Below, piece by piece: positions 1 to 7,500 of a stretch of 9,038 nucleotides of DNA. The DNA is from Ignavibacteria bacterium. Lineage in GTDB: Bacteria > Bacteroidota > Ignavibacteria > Ignavibacteriales > Ignavibacteriaceae. The stretch is taken from positions 1-9,038 of the forward strand of contig JAOTUT010000044.1 in assembly GCA_029863735.1 (NCBI GenBank), written 5' to 3'. The first letter of the stretch is position 1, and each line of letters begins with the position of its first letter. The notes beneath the pieces were generated by a model, which was given only the letters and a program-made list of their open reading frames with translations, was not told the DNA's origin and ran no database searches. A program made the translations under genes and the position numbers.

Positions 1-401
1 GCAAGGTGTTCGGCTTTAGATTGAACTTCCTTCGTCTTTTCTGCTTTTACCATGTTTACAGCAAAGTCTGTAAGATCGCGAACCATTGATTCAACATCTC
101 TTCCAACATAACCAACTTCAGTAAACTTTGAAGCTTCAACTTTTATAAACGGCGCTGCAGCAAGTTTAGCAAGTCGTCTTGAAATTTCAGTTTTACCAAC
201 TCCGGTTGGTCCGATTAATATTATATTGTTTGGAAGTATTTCTTCGCGGAGGACATCTTCAATTTGCTGTCTTCTCCATCTGTTACGAAGTGCAATTGCC
301 ACTGCACGTTTAGCGTCAGTTTGACCGATAATATATTTATCAAGTTCTTCTACAATTTTGGTCGGTGTTAATTCCTGCATAGATTTTTCATTCATCTTCA
401 T
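1..401 (-). CDS. hslU: HslU, ATPase/unfoldase subunit of the HslUV protease (5' part, cut by window edge)
   Basis: AAA+ ring ATPase that unfolds substrates and threads them into the HslV peptidase in the cytoplasm. I translated the minus strand: 133 complete codons are present and the rest lies beyond position 1. Visible features are the N-terminal segment [17 protein letters not shown] (11-27), the Walker A motif GPTGVGKT (64-71) and the pore-loop motif GYVG (97-100) within the stretch [12 protein letters not shown]. These are diagnostic for HslU rather than ClpX. The I-domain, Walker B and sensor motifs are outside the window. Three in-frame ATGs (401, 395, 380) are possible starts. AAGGAG at 406-411 lies 4 nt before the first and 10 nt before the second, so 401 or 395 is most likely. 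It follows hslV by 8 nt, the usual hslV-hslU order, and is probably the last or near-last gene of the operon. Confidence 0.96.
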   Translation of the reverse strand, partial: MKMNEKSMQELTPTKIVEELDKYIIGQTDAKRAVAIALRNRWRRQQIEDVLREEILPNNIILIGPTGVGKTEISRRLAKLAAAPFIKVEASKFTEVGYVGRDVESMVRDLTDFAVNMVKAEKTKEVQSKAEHL

Positions 402-405
402 TTAG

Positions 406-411
406 CTCCTT
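406..411 (-). promoter_or_regulatory. Shine-Dalgarno site of hslU overlapping the hslV stop
   Basis: On the minus strand the sequence reads TAAGGAG, so the hslV stop codon TAA (412-410) overlaps the AAGGAG ribosome binding site of hslU. This arrangement suggests translational coupling of the two protease subunits. The spacing is 4 nt to the ATG at 401 and 10 nt to the ATG at 395, so the site does not settle the start by itself. Confidence 0.7.
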
Positions 412-949
412 AATCAATTACTTCAACATTAATTTTATCATTGGTGTAGATGCATATTTCTGCCGCATTCCTAAGTGATTCTTCAGCAATTTCTTTTGCA
501 GAAAGCTTGCTGTATTTTTTTAACATTCTTGCTGCAGATAAAGCATACATTCCACCCGAACCGATGGCTACTATTTTATCATCAGGTTCAATTACATCAC
601 CGTTACCAGAAACAATAAGGGCAGTATCTTTTGAAACAACTGCAAGCATTGCTTCAAGTCGGCGGAGAATTTTGTCGGTTCTCCATTCTTTGGCAAGCTC
701 AACTGCTGCACGACTTACATTCCCACGATACTGCTGCAATTTATCTTCAAATCTTTCCATCAAGGAGAATGCATCTGCAGCACCGCCAGCAAAACCACAA
801 ATCACTTTTCCATCAGAAAGTTTCCTGATCTTTAATGCATTGTGCTTCATTATTGTATTGCCAATTGAAACCTGTCCATCGCCTCCAAGTGCAGCAATTC
901 CATTGTGAACAATTCCAAGAATTGTTGTTGATCTTATTTTTTTACTCAT
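410..949 (-). CDS. hslV: HslV, threonine peptidase subunit of the HslUV protease
   Basis: Proteasome-beta-type N-terminal nucleophile peptidase that forms the double-hexamer core capped by HslU. The 179-residue length is normal for the family. The first Thr of RSTTILG (Thr8) aligns with Thr1 of mature E. coli HslV, so a seven-residue propeptide MSKKIRS would have to be removed. Using that offset, other active-site residues line up: Asp24 in GGDGQVS (Asp17), Lys40 in NALKIRKL (Lys33) and Ser131 in GSGG (Ser124). Other family signatures are [10 protein letters not shown] (52-61), the EWRTDK segment (88-93) and [10 protein letters not shown] (115-124). An AAGGA ribosome binding site at 956-960, 6 nt before the ATG, supports the start. 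It sits 12 nt after the membrane methyltransferase gene and 8 nt before hslU. No disrupted motif is seen. Confidence 0.97.
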   Translation of the reverse strand: MSKKIRSTTILGIVHNGIAALGGDGQVSIGNTIMKHNALKIRKLSDGKVICGFAGGAADAFSLMERFEDKLQQYRGNVSRAAVELAKEWRTDKILRRLEAMLAVVSKDTALIVSGNGDVIEPDDKIVAIGSGGMYALSAARMLKKYSKLSAKEIAEESLRNAAEICIYTNDKINVEVID

Positions 950-955
950 AAATTT

Positions 956-960
956 TCCTT
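956..960 (-). promoter_or_regulatory. Shine-Dalgarno site of hslV
   Basis: AAGGA on the minus strand, 6 nt before the hslV ATG, inside the 12-nt gap after the upstream gene. Its presence fixes the start with the seven-residue propeptide and argues against an internal start at the catalytic threonine. Confidence 0.65.
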
Positions 961-961
961 T

Positions 962-1612
962 TCAAACTTCAGCAAATTTTTTCTGTTTATAAGGTTTAAA
1001 TAACTTAACCGGAAAAATTCTCGGTACTTCTTTTTTATAATTTTGATAAATCTCACCAAACTGTCTTACTAATTTCTTCTCTTCAAAGTAAGAACCAATG
1101 TAAAAATAAACGACTGTACACACAAAGAATGTGAGGTAAAACAAATCCATCACTGGTCTGAATAGTAAAAAGGTTATTGAAAAGAAGTAAACTGGGTGTC
1201 TTGAATATCTGTAAGGACCTTCAATACGAAGTGTGAATTCTTCATCGAGTTCAGTAGTGTACCTTTTCTCAAAAAATCTTTTTATTTGATCCAGACCAAG
1301 AAATTCCTTAAAACAAATATACTTAAACGCCCAGATTACTCCTGCCAGGGATAGAAACTGAGGAATAAGAATAATCAAATCATAAGGATTTTGTAAATCA
1401 TAAATGATAAGGTGTGGCTTTGGTGATAATATGTAAATGAGATAAAGGGAAATTATTGAGAAGATATTGTAAAATAATCGATAAAAAGCGATTAACTCGC
1501 CGAATATTTTTTTGAACTGAATTTTAACTTTTTCAGAGGCAACCAGAGAATGAGTGTAACCGAAAACTGTAAAAAGAAAGATGATGATTAATACATCAAC
1601 AACCGGTTTCAT
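962..1612 (-). CDS. Membrane-bound methyltransferase, isoprenylcysteine carboxyl methyltransferase/PEMT-like family
   Basis: A 216-residue integral membrane protein of the broad ICMT/phospholipid-methyltransferase (PEMT, NnrU-like) superfamily. Hydrophobic stretches lie near residues 3-25, 39-63, 77-101 and 142-175, the last probably a re-entrant pair. The family signature is GPYRYSRHPVY (132-142), followed by EEKKL (177-181) and a C-terminal FGEIYQNYKKEVPR (185-198). Together these form the S-adenosylmethionine- and substrate-proximal region in the family. The acceptor cannot be told from sequence: family members methylate isoprenylated cysteine, phospholipid amines or other lipophilic substrates, and bacteria generally have no prenylated CaaX proteins, so the ICMT name should not be taken as a function. 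Its ATG overlaps the rpoN stop by one base (TAATG), indicating translational coupling. hslV follows after 12 nt. The family call is firm; the substrate is unknown. Confidence 0.85.
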   Translation of the reverse strand: MKPVVDVLIIIFLFTVFGYTHSLVASEKVKIQFKKIFGELIAFYRLFYNIFSIISLYLIYILSPKPHLIIYDLQNPYDLIILIPQFLSLAGVIWAFKYICFKEFLGLDQIKRFFEKRYTTELDEEFTLRIEGPYRYSRHPVYFFSITFLLFRPVMDLFYLTFFVCTVVYFYIGSYFEEKKLVRQFGEIYQNYKKEVPRIFPVKLFKPYKQKKFAEV

Positions 1613-1614
1613 TA
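1610..1614 (-). other. TAATG stop-start overlap between rpoN and the methyltransferase gene
   Basis: On the minus strand the rpoN stop codon TAA (1614-1612) and the next gene's ATG (1612-1610) share one base. No separate strong Shine-Dalgarno sequence precedes this ATG, so re-initiation by ribosomes finishing rpoN is the likely route of expression. Confidence 0.75.
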
Positions 1615-3060
1615 AAGTTCTTTTCTGAGCCTTGCGACGGGAAGTCTTAACTGCTCTCTGTATTTTGCAACAGTTCGTCTGGCGATGTGTATCCCTTCTT
1701 CATTAAGAAGCTCTGCAAGCTTATCGTCACTGAACGGTTTTATTTTGTCTTCCTTGTCAATAATTTCTTTAAGCCTCTCTTTGATGTGCTTATTGGACAC
1801 CTCTTCACCATTATCTGTTGCAAGACCTTCGCTAAAGAAATATTTCAGTTCATGAATTCCCTGAGGGCTTTGAACATACTTTCCGTTTACAACACGACTT
1901 ATTGTCGAGATGTCCATATTTATTTCCTGGGCGATGTCTTTGTAGATCATCGGGGTGAGAGCTTTTGGTCCCTTCTCAAAAAACTCGAATTGTCTCTGGA
2001 AGATTGCTTGCATTATTCTCATTAGTGTATCTCTTCTCTGTTGAATACAAGCGATAAACCATTTTGCTGATTCGAATTTTTCTCTTAAAAATTTATAAGT
2101 CTCTTTTTCTCTGGAAGATTTTTTACCACGTTTTCTGTTGCTTTCGAACATTTCCAGATACTGTTTGCTGATAGTTACTGAGGGCATACTTCTGTCGTTG
2201 AGGGTTATTACAAAATCGTTTTCAACTTTCTCTATTATAAAATCCGGGGATATCTGGTTCATTTCTGCCGAGTCAATATTACCTTCTCCTGGTTTTGGAT
2301 TCAGGCTTTGAATAAGGTTCACAGTATCCTTAAGGGCTTCATCAGTCAGGTTCATCTTTTGCTTCAGGATATCAAATCTACGTTTTGTGAAATCATCATA
2401 AAATTCTATTAACATTTTCTCAGCAATGTATCTGTAATAATCATCAGCATTTTTCATATTCCGGATTTGAATGAGAAGACATTCTTGCAGATTTCTGCTA
2501 GCAATTCCTAAAGGATCAAATATCTGAATTCTCATTAAAAGTTTTTCTGCATCATCAGGTTCGATTTTAATATGCTCAAACAATTCAAGTTCATTTAATA
2601 TTTCACCAAGACCTCTTTTGAGATATCCGGCATCATCGAGGTTGCCAATTATTTCCTCACCAAGTCTGAATGAATTTTCATCGAGGTTCAACATGTTAAG
2701 CTGTTCAATCAGATGTTCGGATAACGTTTCTCTTACGGGAGCGAGGGGATGAAATTGTTCTTCATCACTGCCACGGTATACTTTTTCATGATCATGATCA
2801 TCATCATTCATATAATCTTCTAAGCTGAACTCTTCATTATCCGGGTCTTTTATTTCATCGACAGTTGAATCTTCATCTTTTTCCTTGTCATCTGTTTCCT
2901 GAGTCAATTCCATTTCCTCTTCAAGAATTGGATTTAGCTCAAGCTCAGTTTTAATTCTTTGCTCGAGTGCAAGAGTATTAAGCTGCAGAAGTTTCTGATA
3001 CTGAATCTGCTGCGGCGAAAGTTTTTGCTGTTGCGATAAACGTTGACTTAGTGTAAGCAT
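1612..3060 (-). CDS. rpoN: RNA polymerase sigma-54 factor
   Basis: Sigma-54 directs RNA polymerase to -24/-12 promoters and needs an ATP-dependent enhancer-binding activator; none is encoded in this window. The 482-residue length is typical. Region I is the Gln/Leu-rich N-terminus (1-48, ending ELNPILEEE), which contacts activators. Region II is a very acidic linker (about 49-100) that includes NDDDHDHE (86-92 region). The core-binding domain covers about 105-255, with FDPLGIASRNLQ (181-192) and SLNPKPG (252-258). A helix-turn-helix lies around 373-395 (YKDIAQEINMDISTISRVVNG). The RpoN box ARRTVAKYRE (460-469) is intact and canonical, so the protein should recognise the -24 element. The upstream Cys-rich gene ends one base before this ATG; only a weak GGAAAG (3065-3070) serves as a ribosome binding site. 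It is embedded in an operon, so its level probably follows the promoter upstream of 3628. Confidence 0.98.
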   Translation of the reverse strand: MLTLSQRLSQQQKLSPQQIQYQKLLQLNTLALEQRIKTELELNPILEEEMELTQETDDKEKDEDSTVDEIKDPDNEEFSLEDYMNDDDHDHEKVYRGSDEEQFHPLAPVRETLSEHLIEQLNMLNLDENSFRLGEEIIGNLDDAGYLKRGLGEILNELELFEHIKIEPDDAEKLLMRIQIFDPLGIASRNLQECLLIQIRNMKNADDYYRYIAEKMLIEFYDDFTKRRFDILKQKMNLTDEALKDTVNLIQSLNPKPGEGNIDSAEMNQISPDFIIEKVENDFVITLNDRSMPSVTISKQYLEMFESNRKRGKKSSREKETYKFLREKFESAKWFIACIQQRRDTLMRIMQAIFQRQFEFFEKGPKALTPMIYKDIAQEINMDISTISRVVNGKYVQSPQGIHELKYFFSEGLATDNGEEVSNKHIKERLKEIIDKEDKIKPFSDDKLAELLNEEGIHIARRTVAKYREQLRLPVARLRKEL

Positions 3061-3061
3061 T

Positions 3062-3628
3062 TTACTTTCCGATTAGTTCCTTAAATTGTGAATACCATTC
3101 TTTTCCATACAACTTGCTCAGTGGTTCTTCGCAAAATTCCGAAATGGTTATATTTTCTTTTTTACCAAGTTCAATTGCCGGCTGACACTCATTCATGTGT
3201 TTGAATCTCAAAACATCTCCTCCAAAATCAGATACTCTTATCGGGAAGAGATGACAGGAAATCGGTTTCTTGAAATCAGTCTTGCCATCAAGATAAGCCT
3301 TTTCTATTGCGCACTTTGCAATTTCATTATCATAATAAACGAATACACAAGCCCGGTTATTAACACTTTTGAGCAGTGGTTCATCTTTTTTTATCTCAAA
3401 GAATCCCTGCTCTTCAATTTCATTTTTATGTGCCTTCGGAACGTACTTAATAACCGATGGAAGTATCTCTTTTATCTGGTTAACTTCATCCCAGGTAACA
3501 GGTGCACCGTAATGGCTTTCAAACGTACAGCAAGCTCCTTTACATTTCAATAAATCGCATTTGAAAGGTATTTCAGCAATTTCCTGCCTGACAAGTATAT
3601 TTCCAACCGGTAAAATTTGCTTATCCAT
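3062..3628 (-). CDS. Cysteine-rich DUF3109-family protein, probable metal or Fe-S binder
   Basis: A 188-residue soluble protein without signal peptide or membrane segment. It has nine cysteines: 24, 29, 33, 34, 94, 106, 125, 148 and 166. The first four form the cluster CDLLKCKGACC, characteristic of DUF3109 proteins common in Bacteroidota/Chlorobi and similar in style to the YkgJ-type CxxxxCxxxCC zinc/iron-chelating families. Later conserved-looking blocks are RACVFVYYD (92-100), AKCAIEKAY (104-112) and PISCHLFPIRV (122-132). The biochemical function is not established; metal or Fe-S coordination is an inference from cysteine spacing. It is probably the first gene of the operon: the next gene, rpoN, starts one base after its stop (TAAAATG), a spacing that implies coupled translation. 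No clear Shine-Dalgarno sequence precedes its own ATG. The start is favoured because it gives a normal DUF3109 N-terminus and upstream sequence is intergenic. Confidence 0.85.
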   Translation of the reverse strand: MDKQILPVGNILVRQEIAEIPFKCDLLKCKGACCTFESHYGAPVTWDEVNQIKEILPSVIKYVPKAHKNEIEEQGFFEIKKDEPLLKSVNNRACVFVYYDNEIAKCAIEKAYLDGKTDFKKPISCHLFPIRVSDFGGDVLRFKHMNECQPAIELGKKENITISEFCEEPLSKLYGKEWYSQFKELIGK

Positions 3629-3745
3629 TAACTTGGAATAATTTTTGAGAAAAGATAAACAATTGATTCTTTTTTACAAAGTTTAAATACTCTTTCCAAT
3701 TGATTAAATTCCTTCCTGTATTTCGATAAAATGCCCCTTGCATAG
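3629..3745. promoter_or_regulatory. Divergent intergenic region holding promoters for the rpoN-hslVU operon and the SDR/repeat-protein genes
   Basis: This 117-bp, strongly AT-rich gap separates two divergently transcribed gene groups, so promoters for both must lie here or overlap the gene starts. I see no convincing -35/-10 pair or Bacteroidota-type -33/-7 pair with proper spacing. A TTGATT (3700-3705) upstream of GATAAAAT (3725-3732) on the plus strand has a 19-bp spacer and is only a weak candidate. The 9-bp word CAATTGATT occurs twice in direct orientation (3660-3668 and 3697-3705). No rho-independent terminator is present, as expected between divergent genes. Confidence 0.5.
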
Positions 3746-4519
3746 ATGGACCTAAATAACAAAGTTGTCCTTTTGACCGGAGCCTCATCCGGTATTGGCT
3801 ATTGCCTTGCAAAATCACTGCCAAAGGAAAACTGCTCGCTTGCACTTATTTCAAGAAGAAAAAATATACTGGATGAGCTGGTATCAGAATTAAATAATTG
3901 GGGCGTGAAAGTATTTTCTTACAAGTGTGATGTTGGAAATATTGATGAAGTCAGGAACACTTTTAATCATGTAAAAAATGATTTTGGCAAAATTGATATT
4001 GCAATCCTGAATGCCGGTGCCTCTCATAGAGCGGATGTAAAAGAATATTCAGCAGAAATCGCAAAAGAAATTTTCGATGCCAACACTTTTGGAATTATCA
4101 ATTGTGTTGAGCAGTTACTTCCAGACTTTATTCATAGAAAAGAAGGAATGATCATTGGTGTTTCAAGTCTGGCTGAAGTCAGAGGTTTTCCTAAAAGCGG
4201 TTTTTATAATGCAAGTAAATCTGCAGCCAGTTTGTTGCTGGAAAGTCTCAGGATTGAATTAAAGCCTTACAACATTAAAGTCATAACTGTAAAACCTGGA
4301 TTTGTCAGAACTCCGATGACAGATAAAAATGAATTTAATATGCCCTTACTAATGAATGTTGATAAAGCTACAAAGATTATCATAGAAGGAATAAAAAAGG
4401 AGAAGAGTATAATTCAGTTTCCTCTTACAACGGTGATCAGCTCAAAAATAGTTAAGTTTATGCCCGATCGACTTTTTGATTTCTTAATGAGCAGACCACT
4501 TCCACCAAGAAAGAATTAA
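3746..4519 (+). CDS. Short-chain dehydrogenase/reductase (SDR), NAD(P)-dependent oxidoreductase
   Basis: A 257-residue cytosolic classical SDR with a complete set of motifs: cofactor-binding TGASSGIG (11-18), Asp62 in the CDVGN segment, NAG (89-91), Asn113, and the catalytic Ser141, Tyr154 and Lys158 (YNASK). The PGFVRTPM loop follows at 184-191. Two arginines after the second strand (Arg37, Arg38 in ISRRKN) favour NADPH over NADH. The C-terminal tail, with a hydrophobic-basic region ending RPLPPRKN, resembles SDRs that act on lipid-like substrates such as 3-ketosphinganine-reductase-type proteins, but the substrate cannot be assigned. The start is supported by the normal N-terminus DLNNKVVLLTG; no Shine-Dalgarno sequence is visible. 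The following large secreted-protein gene begins 12 nt after the stop, so co-transcription is likely, though a functional link is not obvious. Confidence 0.93.
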   Translation: MDLNNKVVLLTGASSGIGYCLAKSLPKENCSLALISRRKNILDELVSELNNWGVKVFSYKCDVGNIDEVRNTFNHVKNDFGKIDIAILNAGASHRADVKEYSAEIAKEIFDANTFGIINCVEQLLPDFIHRKEGMIIGVSSLAEVRGFPKSGFYNASKSAASLLLESLRIELKPYNIKVITVKPGFVRTPMTDKNEFNMPLLMNVDKATKIIIEGIKKEKSIIQFPLTTVISSKIVKFMPDRLFDFLMSRPLPPRKN

Positions 4520-4531
4520 TAATTTCTCATT

Positions 4532-7500
4532 ATGTTTAAAAAAATATTACCGATATTCTTTCTCTTTACTGCATCAATTCTTCCTCAATCCGATTCAACG
4601 TTGATTTTAAGTGAAATAATGTTTTACCCTTCAACCGGTCCGAATGAATTTATAGAATTGTATAATTACAGCGAGACGGAAAGTATCGATCTTACCGGTT
4701 ATAAAATTATATACTATACTTCTAATCCGGATCTTTTTATTGATGCAGGCGAAGGAACGATTCTTCCGCCAAAATCATTTACAGTAATTCTAGAAGCTGA
4801 TTATGTAATTGGAAGTGGAATTTATGATGGATTAATTCCACCCGAAGCTCTTGTACTCAAAATAACGGATAATTCGTTCGGCACGTCCGGGATGGCAAAC
4901 ACAACTAGCAGACCAATTTGGCTGGTTAACACTTTAGATGACACGCTCGATTCTTATTTCTATTCAGCAAATAATACGCAAACTCACTCGGACGAAAAGA
5001 AAGTAATGAATAAAGACAGTTCACAAAGTAATTGGGCTAATTCACTTGTTGCGAATGGAACTCCGGGATTTGAGAATTCAGTAACATCTACTCAATTTGA
5101 TTTACAAATGGCTTCACTTACGTTTCAACCTACTTTGCCATTTGAAGGAGATGATGTTACTGTTCTTGCTAAAGTTAAAAATTTGGGAACTAATACTGCC
5201 GACAATTATTTCATTGAGATTTATAACGATGCTAATTTTGATTCTACAGCTGATCCCGGTGAAATTATTTTTTCTCAGCAGTATTCAAACCTTTCTTCTG
5301 GTGATTCGATAACAGCCAGCACAATATTGAATTCATTTTCAGCAGGGGATTACCAGATCATCGCTAAAGTATTATTCACACCGGATGAAAATCCTACAAA
5401 CAATGAACTAATTAATTCGTTCACCGTATTTCCCCCGGGCGCTGCTTACAATGATGTAGTAGTAAACGAAATTATGTATGCACCATCAACAGGTGAACCC
5501 GAGTGGGTTGAACTTTATAACCGTACTGCTTCTCCGATAAATCTGAATAAATGGAAATTTTCTGATGCAGCTTCAACAGTCACAATTACAAATGGTGATA
5601 AAATCATTCCTGCAAATGATTACATTATTCTCAGCAGGGACTCATCAATCCTGAATTATTTTGATGTTGGTTCTGAAATAATAGTTTTTAGTCTGCCTTC
5701 ATTAAACAATACCGGTGATGCTGTTGTAATTAGAGATTCTATGGGGATTATTGTTGACTCACTTTCGTTTCTCCCTTCCTGGGGTGGAAATACAGGTGGC
5801 AAATCTTTGGAAAGAATTTCAACTGAAAATCCAAGCATTGATCCTGCCAACTGGAACACATCAGAAAGTATTTTCAAAGCTACGCCTGGATTAATTAATT
5901 CTTTAACTAAAAAAGATTTTGATATAGCTGTTGCTGACATTCTGTTTAATCCTGAATTTTCGTTACAGGGTGATACAGTTTCAATTTCTGCAATGATAAA
6001 AAATCTTGGTAACAATGATGCTAATTTTTCCCTGCAGCTTTTTGAAGATGCAAATCTGGATTCCATTCCTGATTTATTGTTGGAAACACTTCAAAATCTT
6101 TCTATTGTTTCTGATGATTCGGGAGTGTTCGATTTCAACTTTTCAATTGAAAATCTTCAAACTGAAAGAGCATTTTTAGTAAAAGCATTATTTAATGCAG
6201 ATCAGGATACCACGAACAACAATCTTTATAAAACAATTGAACCCGGATTACCTTCACAATCAGTGGTTATTAACGAAATTATGTATACTCCCGTTGGAGG
6301 TGAACCTGAATGGATTGAGCTGTTCAACAGGACAAATCTCATGATCAATTTAAATGGTTGGACTATTAACGATGTTTTCTCAACACCGGTAACTGTAACC
6401 ATAAATCAAGATGTTTTTATTCAACCAAATTCGTACCTGGTAGTGAGCAGAAGCATTTCAATTTATGATTACCACAGAGTAATTCCTTCAGAAGTTTTTA
6501 TCCTTCCTCTTCCCACTTTGAATAACAATGTTGATGGAGTCGTTCTAAAAGATAACCGCGGACTTCAGATGGATTCTGTACTTTACTCAAATCAATGGGG
6601 AGGAACAAACGGCTATTCACTTGAAAGATTGTCGGTAGATGCAAGCTCAAATCTTACAGCAAACTGGGGGAGTTCAATAGATATTGAGCAAAGCACTCCA
6701 GGCAGAATAAACAGTTTAACTCCAAAACAATTCGATCTTTCCGTTGCAGAGATGAGCTTCAGTCCGCGTTTTCCTGTAGAAGGAGATGATGTTTTTATTA
6801 ATGCTTTTATCAGGAATAACGGAAGCAGTTCAGCGAATAATTATTCTGTTGAGTTTTATATTGATACAGATTCAAATAATGTTGTTGATCAGCGACTCAG
6901 TGTTGTGAGTAACTTAAATCTGGCAGCAGAAGATTCTGCAAATATCATATCTTCATTGCCAATTCAGAATATCACTTCCAAAATATTAGCTGCAGTTAGA
7001 ATAGTTTACACTGAAGATGAAGACACACTAAATAATTATTATGAGCAAAGTGTCGAGCCCGGATTTCCCTCCGCCGTGGTTTTGATTAACGAAGTTATGT
7101 ACAATACTGATATCGGTAAGCCTGAATGGGTTGAGCTTGTGAATGTTTCAGGAGATAGCATAAATATTATGAACTGGTCAATCAGTGATGTGCTTACAAT
7201 CCCAACTAAAAGCTTCATTACAAATGAAGATTTAACATTACAGTCGGGTGAATATATCGTAATCGCAAAGGATACTTCGTTCAATTCTGCCTATCCGGAA
7301 GTTACATCAAAAGTATTCTACTCTAATTTTGGGAGTCTCGGTAATACATCAGACGGAGTTGTGATTTATGATTTCAGAAATGGAATAATTGACAGCTTAT
7401 TTTATCGTTCATCGTGGGGTGGAGCAAAAGGACTTTCGCTCGAAAGAATTTCACTTGAAGAAGAGACAAACGACAGCACAAATTGGACAACTTCTCTCAG

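Noticed and set aside
450..908. Plus-strand open frame antisense to hslV
   Set aside because: The minus strand encodes an intact HslV with all catalytic residues; the antisense frame is a coding shadow.
2786..2812. Repetitive atgatcatgatcatcatcat tract, resembling a small repeat or palindrome
   Set aside because: It encodes the Asp/His stretch in the acidic region II of sigma-54; low-complexity coding, not a separate element.
3731..3745. Four-codon frame ATG-CCC-CTT-GCA-TAG abutting the SDR start codon
   Set aside because: Too short to interpret, with no ribosome binding site and no other support; likely chance.
3795..3811. A sigma-54-like -24/-12 motif (TTGGC, GG-N10-GC spacing, TTGCA)
   Set aside because: It fits the GG-N10-GC rule, but it lies inside the SDR coding sequence where the bases encode the conserved glycine motif region and the next helix. 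No gene starts downstream in a matching position, so it is most likely chance.
3621..3845. Minus-strand open frame crossing the divergent intergenic region
   Set aside because: It overlaps the ends of two well-supported genes, lacks family features and has no ribosome binding site.
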